From JBBSZK01 sp964354995 (GTDB lineage: Archaea > Nanobdellota > Nanobdellia > Pacearchaeales > GW2011-AR1), in the NCBI GenBank assembly GCA_964354995.1, contig CAYHBQ010000016.1:1-17935 (forward strand): a DNA stretch of 17,935 nucleotides, written 5' to 3'. Position 1 is the stretch's first letter. Each line of letters opens with the position of its first letter. Below are positions 1 through 5,819 of this stretch, piece by piece. Under the pieces are notes generated by a model. The model saw nothing but the letters and a program-made list of their open reading frames with translations, did not search any database and was not told the DNA's origin. Position numbers and translations under genes: made by a program.

Positions 1-754
1 CCTCAAAATCGTCGACAATTATGTATTCGTAGTTTCGTGCGATTTCTGGTTTTTTCAACAACAGGCGTATCGCTTGCATGTTAAGGTCTGCATAATCGAG
101 CAACTTTTTTCTTTCCTTTAATTTTTCGTATGCCGACCAAATTCGCATAAACTTTTGCAACTTTAGTAAAGAAGTAAGGCTTTTGAGGCGCTCGCGTTTT
201 TCTTCTAACTCGGTTCTTCCATAGTTCCTCTTAACCGCGTGGCGTGTATTGAGCTCAAATTGCGTTAGTTCAACTGACTTTTGTAAATCTTCGCTATATG
301 TCTTTTTTTTCTGGTTTTCTATGTATTTGTTTATTTTTTCCAAGGTGATTCCTAAATCTTTCGCAACACCCATAGTTTCGACGTATTTTGAACATAGCAA
401 CGGATGTACTTTCAAGTTTTTATGGAGCATTATTTTAGCTTCGTCAGGTATTAAGATTCTAAAATCTGCGGGAACGTTTATTGCTCCTCCTTGTTGTTTA
501 AGAAGCTCGGCACAGAAGCTGTGGAACGTTCGTATGAGGGGTTCTCCTTTATCGGGAAGTGCTTTTGTTATCCTATCTTTAAGTGTATTGACTGCCTCGT
601 TTGAAAACGTAAGGCAGACTATTTTTTCTGGCTCGTAGATGTTCTTTTGTATAAGATGTTTGAGCTTTTCGATAATAGTGTACGTCTTTCCCGTGCCAGC
701 TCCTGCGAATATAACGCAGGGATCGTTCGTTTTTGTTATGGCTGTTTCGGGCAT
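1..754 (-). CDS. UvrD/PcrA-like superfamily 1 DNA helicase (N-terminal part, cut by window edge)
   Basis: About 251 N-terminal codons of an ATP-dependent 3'-5' DNA helicase are present; the rest lies left of the window. Seen: Walker A GAGTGKT at residues 18-24, motif Ia LTFSNEA near 48-54, TFHSFC near 76-81, and a Walker B-like IIVDDFE at the very edge. These are UvrD-family motifs in the right order, so a role in DNA repair or replication restart is expected. The residues from about 100 to 235 are helical and charged, like subdomain 1B. The start at ATG 754 is chosen because a TATA-like box is centred 26 bases upstream. The frame stays open for about 20 more codons upstream without another standard start codon, so the N-terminus is short for the family and somewhat uncertain. 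Walker B reads DDFE where most relatives have DEFQ. Confidence 0.88.
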   Translation of the reverse strand, partial: MPETAITKTNDPCVIFAGAGTGKTYTIIEKLKHLIQKNIYEPEKIVCLTFSNEAVNTLKDRITKALPDKGEPLIRTFHSFCAELLKQQGGAINVPADFRILIPDEAKIMLHKNLKVHPLLCSKYVETMGVAKDLGITLEKINKYIENQKKKTYSEDLQKSVELTQFELNTRHAVKRNYGRTELEEKRERLKSLTSLLKLQKFMRIWSAYEKLKERKKLLDYADLNMQAIRLLLKKPEIARNYEYIIVDDFE

Positions 755-776
755 TCTTGCCCTACAGTAAGGGGCG

Positions 777-783
777 TTAAAAA
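777..783 (-). promoter_or_regulatory. TATA-like box of the helicase gene
   Basis: On the minus strand the sequence reads TTTTTAA, centred 26 bases before ATG 754. It lies just after the aIF2-gamma stop codon. The spacing predicts a leaderless transcript. Confidence 0.5.
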
Positions 784-809
784 GATTTAGCTCTTTCGTT
801 ATTCTCTCG

Positions 810-2009
810 TTAGACTATTTCGCCGTGACCAATAAGGCGCCAGTGATTATTGATATTGCGTGCGATAGCAATGTTTTCTCCTTTGAAGGGCACGATGGGG
901 ATGCGTAAGTTGAGCTCGGCTTCGTTTCCTTTTAGTATCTTTATAATTCCTACTGATACGGATGTGTTTATGCTCAGCATAATCATTTCATTTGTTTTGA
1001 GAGGTTCTACTTTTGTTGTAGGCAGGGTCCCAAGCATTTCTTTAAACAATTCGTATTTCATTTTTAGTGTTGAAACTGCTTCGGGCAACGTCCCTGCATG
1101 CGAGGCCACGCATCCTGCAAGAAGGTCTGATTTTCCGAGACTCATATCGAGTTCGGTTTCAATCGAAACGGATCCCCCTGGCGTTATACTTTGTACCGAG
1201 GTTGTTCCTTTGAAGAGCGAGCGCACGTTTGTTTTGAAGGGTTTGTACTTTACTTGGTTGGCTTCTTTGAACGGGATACCCGGTTTTATTTCAATGGGGT
1301 CTCCGATCGTAATTGTTCCTGATTTTAGTGTTCCGCCAAGCACCGCACCATGGAGTTTTTCAGGTGTTGTTCCAGGTTTGTTAATATCAAAGCTCCGTGC
1401 GATAACAAAAAGAGGAGCCGCATCTATTGCCCTTTTGGGTAGCGGAATAGCCATCAATGCCTCATAAATTTTATCAATGTTTATTTCATGTTGAGCTGAA
1501 ACGGGGATGATGGGTGCGTTTTCAGCGACTGTTCCTTTGATAAGAGATTTTATATCCTTATAATTTTTAAGCGCTTGCTCTTTGGTTACTAAATCTATTT
1601 TGTTTTGTACGATGATCACGTTATGGATATTTTTTGCTTGTACTGCAACAAGATGTTCTCGCGTTTGAGGTTTTATACCCTCATTTGCAGCTACGACGAG
1701 AATCGCGGCATCTACAATTGCTGCACCCGATAACATAGTGGCCATGAGCATTTCATGCCCTGGGGCGTCCACGAATGAGACATATCGCACCGGCTCGCCT
1801 TTGTCATCTTTATTATACTCTTGACCTTCTTTTGAGAGCACGATTTCTGCGTATCCGAGACGGATAGTGATTCCTCTTTTGAGTTCCTCCGAATGGGTGT
1901 CCGTCCATTTACCTGTGAGCTTATGTAACAACGTGGTTTTGCCATGGTCAATATGACCCACCATGATGACGTTGAGCGTTTCTAAGCGAGTGATATCTGG
2001 TTTTTTCAT
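810..2009 (-). CDS. eif2g: Translation initiation factor aIF2, gamma subunit
   Basis: This is the GTPase core of archaeal initiation factor 2, which delivers initiator Met-tRNA to the small ribosomal subunit. Seen: G1 GHIDHGKTTL at residues 18-27, GITIRLGYA near 46-54 (switch 1), DAPGHE at 81-86, NKID at 136-139 and SAQH (G5), followed by two beta-barrel domains. At 399 aa it is near family length. Family members usually carry a four-cysteine zinc knuckle between the RLGYA segment and DAPG. Here that stretch (about residues 55-77) is short and has no cysteine. The ATG at 2009 is supported by a TTTTAAA box 27 bases upstream. Its neighbours S6e and aIF5B fit a translation cluster. Confidence 0.95.
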   Translation of the reverse strand: MKKPDITRLETLNVIMVGHIDHGKTTLLHKLTGKWTDTHSEELKRGITIRLGYAEIVLSKEGQEYNKDDKGEPVRYVSFVDAPGHEMLMATMLSGAAIVDAAILVVAANEGIKPQTREHLVAVQAKNIHNVIIVQNKIDLVTKEQALKNYKDIKSLIKGTVAENAPIIPVSAQHEINIDKIYEALMAIPLPKRAIDAAPLFVIARSFDINKPGTTPEKLHGAVLGGTLKSGTITIGDPIEIKPGIPFKEANQVKYKPFKTNVRSLFKGTTSVQSITPGGSVSIETELDMSLGKSDLLAGCVASHAGTLPEAVSTLKMKYELFKEMLGTLPTTKVEPLKTNEMIMLSINTSVSVGIIKILKGNEAELNLRIPIVPFKGENIAIARNINNHWRLIGHGEIV

Positions 2010-2032
2010 TAAGGCTCACTAGAAGAGGAGTG

Positions 2033-2039
2033 TTTTAAA
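2033..2039 (-). promoter_or_regulatory. TATA-like box of aIF2-gamma
   Basis: TTTTAAA lies about 27 bases before ATG 2009, in the 39-base gap to the next gene. There is no Shine-Dalgarno motif between box and ATG, so a leaderless mRNA is likely. Confidence 0.6.
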
Positions 2040-2048
2040 CGTTGTTGT

Positions 2049-2342
2049 TTAGTGTTGTAGCGCTTGGTATCCTAAGTACCCTGCATAGACTATAAGGCCA
2101 TAGGTTCCGACTTTCATGCCCTCGCCTGCCAATGCAGCCAGATATCGAGTCAGTCTTCCTTCAGGATTTCGTGAACTATGTGCATCTTTGAGAAGCATCC
2201 CAGGTATTGTGACTCTGGTAAAAGAATGTACCATGTCCTCAAAAATTTCCCCCATTTTTCTTGAATCCCATGATAACCCGCAATCAGATTCATCGCTTCC
2301 TCGAGAAGGGGTTTCGTTGCGTCGATGTTCGCGGTTGGACAT
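2049..2342 (-). CDS. Hypothetical small protein with one C-terminal membrane segment
   Basis: I do not recognise this 97-aa protein. The first 30 residues are polar and rich in Arg, Ser and Glu. The middle is amphipathic. Residues about 76-94 are mildly hydrophobic (GTYGLIVYAGYLGY), which could be a single C-terminal membrane anchor. It sits between S6e and aIF2-gamma on the same strand, with 42 bases to the S6e stop. Possible start codons downstream are few. The ATG at 2342 has a TATA-like TATAAC about 32 bases upstream, a little farther than for its neighbours, so a short leader or slightly different start is possible. The call as a real gene rests on position, strand, and a good fit between its neighbours. 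Confidence 0.65.
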   Translation of the reverse strand: MSNREHRRNETPSRGSDESDCGLSWDSRKMGEIFEDMVHSFTRVTIPGMLLKDAHSSRNPEGRLTRYLAALAGEGMKVGTYGLIVYAGYLGYQALQH

Positions 2343-2370
2343 GGTGGTTTGAAATAACTTTTTTTGTTTA

Positions 2371-2379
2371 GTTATAGAC
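2371..2379 (-). promoter_or_regulatory. Possible TATA-like box of the 97-aa gene
   Basis: GTCTATAAC on the minus strand, centred about 32 bases before ATG 2342 and placed just after the S6e stop codon. It is weaker and farther away than the other boxes here. Confidence 0.3.
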
Positions 2380-2384
2380 TATTC

Positions 2385-2834
2385 TTAAGCGGCGGCAGGA
2401 GCGACTTCTACTTTCTTTTCTTTAGGTTTATTTTGTTCAGGGAATAGTTCTTCAAGTTTCTTGTGACCGTGCTTGAGCACCTTGAGGTTAATTTGAATTG
2501 TTTTTTCAGAGAGCTGTTTTCCACGTACTGTTTTTCTTAATCGCAGTCCGTCGGGTGTTGCAACAACTTTCTTTCCGAGCTTTCGTGGCTTTTTCCACAT
2601 GCCCCATCCCTTTGTTAGGAGCACGCGTTTTAATTCAGGACCCTCTACATCGCCCTTATGCGGAAATCCGGAATTATCAGATGCGCCCGTTATCTCGAGT
2701 TCATATCCCTCGAGGTCGGATAAGAGGTCTTTGCCGTGCAGGTGCTCACCTATCTTTTTACCTACCATTATCTCGGAGGTTGATTCGAGTTTCCAGGCTT
2801 TTCCTTTGTCCGATATGTTTAGCTTGAATGGCAT
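2385..2834 (-). CDS. rps6e: 30S ribosomal protein S6e
   Basis: A 149-aa archaeal S6e, a component of the small ribosomal subunit. Seen: N-terminal MPFKLNISD, the GYELEITGASDNSGFPHKGDV block at about residues 43-64 (the S6e signature region), and the RLRKTVRGKQLS segment typical of the family. The tail (from about residue 135) is Lys/Glu-rich and ends PAAA, a low-complexity extension. ATG 2834 is the only sensible start and has a TTTTTAAA box centred 26 bases upstream. S6e next to aIF2-gamma and aIF5B is a recurrent archaeal arrangement. Confidence 0.95.
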   Translation of the reverse strand: MPFKLNISDKGKAWKLESTSEIMVGKKIGEHLHGKDLLSDLEGYELEITGASDNSGFPHKGDVEGPELKRVLLTKGWGMWKKPRKLGKKVVATPDGLRLRKTVRGKQLSEKTIQINLKVLKHGHKKLEELFPEQNKPKEKKVEVAPAAA

Positions 2835-2855
2835 GTTGGCTTAAGAAAAAGGGGC

Positions 2856-2863
2856 TTTTTAAA
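2856..2863 (-). promoter_or_regulatory. TATA-like box of S6e
   Basis: TTTAAAAA on the minus strand with its TTTAAA core centred 26.5 bases before ATG 2834. Spacing predicts a leaderless mRNA. Confidence 0.6.
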
Positions 2864-2922
2864 CGTTTTTAGCTGAGGTCGCCTGCCCAATTTAGGATTA
2901 AAGGCGTTATCTTTCTTCAAGG

Positions 2923-3246
2923 TTATACCGTTCCTTCAAGAAAAGATTTATAATAATCATATTCAGGATCGGTTGCTTGTATTATCTCGTTTCGATAGGT
3001 GTCTCGTACGTTTGGGCGACTTCCCAATGTTTCTTTTGCTCGTGGTTGCAATGCGCTTGTTGCAAACTGAAATACGTAAAGTTCTTCTTTTCCTTTTATT
3101 CGTGTTATTAATCCAATTTGGTTCGACTTTTTTTCAACTACTCTTGCTTTTTCTTCTAATCCTTTCTCAGGGAAATCTCTAGAAAGATGCACGAAGTCTC
3201 CTCTTTCTAGCCCGCTAACGTCTTCAATCTTTGTTATTTTCTTCAT
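2923..3246 (-). CDS. Hypothetical protein downstream of aIF5B
   Basis: An unrecognised 107-aa soluble protein. The first 75 residues look like a small beta-rich domain (short alternating strands with GDFVHLSRDF, ARVVEKKSNQIGLITRI and EELYVFQFA), and the C-terminal 30 are charged and helical, ending DYYKSFLEGTV. I chose the ATG at 3246, which gives MKKITKIEDV and lies two bases after the aIF5B stop. A longer reading from ATG 3264 would overlap the end of aIF5B and add only MGGNIT. No separate promoter is visible, so it is probably co-transcribed with aIF5B and may act in translation, though that is inferred from position only. Confidence 0.75.
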   Translation of the reverse strand: MKKITKIEDVSGLERGDFVHLSRDFPEKGLEEKARVVEKKSNQIGLITRIKGKEELYVFQFATSALQPRAKETLGSRPNVRDTYRNEIIQATDPEYDYYKSFLEGTV

Positions 3247-3248
3247 CG

Positions 3249-4982
3249 TTATGTTACCCCCCATTCAGGGTTTTTCTTTCGTTTAATATCTGCGATTTCT
3301 TGAAGCACCTTAAGTTCGTCTGTTGAAAGGAGCTCTTTGTTTTTTTTGAATGCACGCAGCTGTGATTCTGAAATGGTTGCGTATAAGAAACGTGTTTCTT
3401 TGAGTTGTCGGTCAAACGTAACTCCTGGAAGAGATATGGCAAGTTCCATGCCTTGCGTTGCTTCTGACACTGTGTGTTTATCGGCTTGGATTGATTTCAC
3501 GTGTGCGATGCTGAGGTCATTCTCATCTATAAGGGGGATGTGGGTTTTTAGTGTTCCTGCTATAACTCGTACGCCGAAAATTGCAGGATTGGAGTTTCTA
3601 AACACGTATTGGGGGAGAATTTCAATTTTACAAATAGTTGCTAAGCCCATTAACTTTTCTTTTTCAATTTCTTTTTGCTTTTGTTTTCGCCATTCTGATA
3701 CCTTATCGATTAACTTGTACACAACCGTATCTGTAAATACGGTAACTTTTCCAAACTCCACATCTTCTTCGGACTCGACGTTAAATCCAATCATCAGCGC
3801 ATCGAGTGGTGCGTTGTCGAGGTTTGCTTTTGCAGAGCTTATATCTGATTTGGTAATTGGTCCGATACCTGCTTTAAGCACTTGTATACTTGCTTGTTGT
3901 AAGAGCGTAAGCAATGCTTCAAGGCTTCCCAATGAATCTGCTTTTGCAATGATTCCTTGCGTATGCACTTTTGTTGCATCGCTTATTTCTTTTTTGAAGT
4001 TGGAAGTTATCTGTGCCAGATTGTTTTTCAACTCTTGGAAGGGCATACCCGGGAGAATGCCTTCTTTTTCGGTCAGTTGCATTCGCACGCCTGTTGCGGC
4101 TGTTGCATGTTTTACTGCATTGTATTTGAAACTGAGTGGTTGTATTTCTTCGAGGGTTCGTATCTTGGTCACTATTGGTTTGCCAAAACTTGCGATGACT
4201 ATCTCTTCGTTGAGTGCGATGTCGCCGTCATACAATATTGCTTCTGCGTATTCTGCTCCGCGTTCTTTTTTTATTTCAAGGATAACCCCTTTTGCATCTT
4301 CTGATAGTTCGAGTTGTTTAGCGAGGAATTTTTGGCAGAGTCCGCAGAGTACGAATAGGAGTTCGGGAATTCCTTCTTTCGAACGAGCAGAACAGGGGAC
4401 AATAGCTATCTTTTTGGTAAAGTCTGATAATTCGTAATAGAGCGCTGAATCGAATCCGTGTGATTGCAGGGCGCCTTGGAAGGTTAACAGGCAGGTTTCA
4501 AATTCTTCTTTAACGTTTAACGCTTGCGATTCTACGGACTCTTTGATTGAGCTGTGCTTTTTCCATCCCGAGAGGTTGTCTATTTTATTAAGCGCAATCA
4601 CGAACGGGGTTTTATTTGCTTTGAGGATTGCAATGACTTCTGCGGTTTGTGGTTCAATGCCTTTTTTGATGTCAACCACCAAGATAGCTAAATCGGCAAG
4701 CGCTCCGCCCCGTTTTCGTAGGTTTGTGAACGCGGCGTGCCCCGGCGTATCAATAAACAGGAATCCCGGTATTTTCATAGCAATACCACTTTTTTTTATT
4801 AAGGGGCAGACGCTCTCAATTTGCTCAAGTGGATATTTGGTAAATGATATTTTTTGCGTTATACCTCCTGCTTCACCGGCTTGGACGCATGAGCCTCTAA
4901 AACAGTCAAGGAGGCTGGTTTTACCATGGTCGACGTGCCCTGCTACGGTTATAATTGGCTGACGCATTGTTCCTGAGGTCAT
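3249..4982 (-). CDS. infB: Translation initiation factor aIF5B (IF2-like GTPase)
   Basis: GTPase that promotes ribosomal subunit joining at initiation, archaeal/eukaryotic form. Seen: G1 GHVDHGKT at residues 15-22, the AGEAGGITQKI switch region near 35-45, DTPGH at 78-82, NKID at 132-135, then the beta-barrel domain II, the alpha/beta domain III (GIIAKADSLGSLEALL) and domain IV ending near KNPEWG. At 577 aa it is a complete family member with no long N-terminal extension and no intein. ATG 4982 is preferred over the internal ATG at 4967 because the TTTAAA box is 26 bases upstream of the former. The same box is equally far from the divergent gene at 5033. Confidence 0.96.
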   Translation of the reverse strand: MTSGTMRQPIITVAGHVDHGKTSLLDCFRGSCVQAGEAGGITQKISFTKYPLEQIESVCPLIKKSGIAMKIPGFLFIDTPGHAAFTNLRKRGGALADLAILVVDIKKGIEPQTAEVIAILKANKTPFVIALNKIDNLSGWKKHSSIKESVESQALNVKEEFETCLLTFQGALQSHGFDSALYYELSDFTKKIAIVPCSARSKEGIPELLFVLCGLCQKFLAKQLELSEDAKGVILEIKKERGAEYAEAILYDGDIALNEEIVIASFGKPIVTKIRTLEEIQPLSFKYNAVKHATAATGVRMQLTEKEGILPGMPFQELKNNLAQITSNFKKEISDATKVHTQGIIAKADSLGSLEALLTLLQQASIQVLKAGIGPITKSDISSAKANLDNAPLDALMIGFNVESEEDVEFGKVTVFTDTVVYKLIDKVSEWRKQKQKEIEKEKLMGLATICKIEILPQYVFRNSNPAIFGVRVIAGTLKTHIPLIDENDLSIAHVKSIQADKHTVSEATQGMELAISLPGVTFDRQLKETRFLYATISESQLRAFKKNKELLSTDELKVLQEIADIKRKKNPEWGVT

Positions 4983-5003
4983 ATATGTTTCAATAGAGAG
5001 GTA

Positions 5004-5011
5004 TTTTTAAA
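5004..5011. promoter_or_regulatory. Symmetric TATA-like box shared by aIF5B and the divergent 5033 gene
   Basis: TTTTTAAA sits midway between ATG 4982 (minus) and ATG 5033 (plus). The TTTAAA core is its own reverse complement, and its centre is about 25-26 bases from each start codon. Both transcripts would therefore be leaderless. No second box is visible in the 50-base gap. Confidence 0.6.
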
Positions 5012-5032
5012 GTTGAGCTTAGTCTTTTTGGT

Positions 5033-5584
5033 ATGGGTCGATTTATCCTTAGCCGCGACTCGGGGCCAAACAAACCCGATAGGCTTGTGCCTATGAAAGA
5101 TTTTGGAGTCAAAGCAACGGCTACTCCTTCTGAGGCGCCTTCTGTTGTTCTAACTCCTTCGCCGACATACGCTCTAGATGCTGCGCCGACGAACAAGCAT
5201 ACGGGGGCGGGCGCTTCTATGAAGATTCATCCTGAACCTGTTCCCGCCGTCTCTGAGTATCAAATCGATCCAAATGTCTTTTATGCGTATCTTGTGCCTC
5301 ACAAAGGTTCATCTTTGCTCGAGATAATTGTCTTGACACATCCCGATGAGGGTTTTATCTCTCGACGTGTACACGCTTCTTTTACGAGGTCATCTTACGA
5401 ACGTGTTTTCGAATTGCCTCCTGCCGATTGCAAGCAAGATCCTCGCCTTGAGCTCTACTTTTCGGGCAAGGTTAAACTTCCTACAGGGGGAAAGCTCCGA
5501 CGATATTCTCCTCCTTTTCTTGATTTGGAAGTTGCCCGTTGGAGAGATTCACCACACTATGAACCTTCTGCGCATAAGTCTTAG
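5033..5584 (+). CDS. Hypothetical protein with Pro/Thr/Ala-rich N-terminal part
   Basis: An unrecognised 183-aa protein. Residues about 25-75 are rich in Pro, Ala, Thr and Ser and look disordered. Residues about 80-170 look folded, with beta-like segments (NVFYAYLVPHKGSSLLEIIVL and RLELYFSGKVKLP) and a single cysteine. There is no signal peptide or membrane segment. ATG 5033 is supported by a TATA-like box 25 bases upstream, shared with aIF5B. Its 3' end overlaps the next gene by 26 bases in another frame, so the two are probably one transcript. I cannot assign a function. Confidence 0.7.
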   Translation: MGRFILSRDSGPNKPDRLVPMKDFGVKATATPSEAPSVVLTPSPTYALDAAPTNKHTGAGASMKIHPEPVPAVSEYQIDPNVFYAYLVPHKGSSLLEIIVLTHPDEGFISRRVHASFTRSSYERVFELPPADCKQDPRLELYFSGKVKLPTGGKLRRYSPPFLDLEVARWRDSPHYEPSAHKS

Positions 5585-5813
5585 TGCTTTTTTTGTTTTT
5601 TTGATGCTCGGGCTTTTCTTTTTTTTACCTGAAGAGCGTTCGTTCACGTATTCACTTACGAAGGCGATTTGCGAAGGAACGACGTGTCGCGATTATCAAA
5701 TAACGTGTTCGGAGCGGGGAGAACTTGTTTCGATGGCGCCGTTGACAGGATTTGTAACGTTTCCTTCAGATTGGAAGGATACACGTGTTAAGAATGAATT
5801 GTGCGTGCCTTAA
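5559..5813 (+). CDS. Small exported or membrane-anchored protein with four cysteines
   Basis: An 84-aa protein starting MNLLRISLSAFF. Residues about 5-24 are strongly hydrophobic (ISLSAFFVFLMLGLFFFLP) and form a signal peptide or N-terminal anchor. The outer part is about 60 residues with four cysteines (CEGTTC, ITC, ELC), which could form disulfides outside the cell. The ATG at 5559 lies inside the end of the preceding gene (26-base overlap), which suggests translational coupling. A longer reading back to 5346 in this frame is possible, but it would be mostly overlapping sequence. The gene ends six bases before the convergent surface protein. Family unknown. Confidence 0.65.
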   Translation: MNLLRISLSAFFVFLMLGLFFFLPEERSFTYSLTKAICEGTTCRDYQITCSERGELVSMAPLTGFVTFPSDWKDTRVKNELCVP

Positions 5814-5819
5814 CTCTTG

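Noticed and set aside
3337..4437. 366-codon open frame on the plus strand inside aIF5B
   Set aside because: It is wholly antisense to a well-supported gene and its sequence (Ser/Phe-rich, no motif) is what the complement of a conserved coding frame gives.
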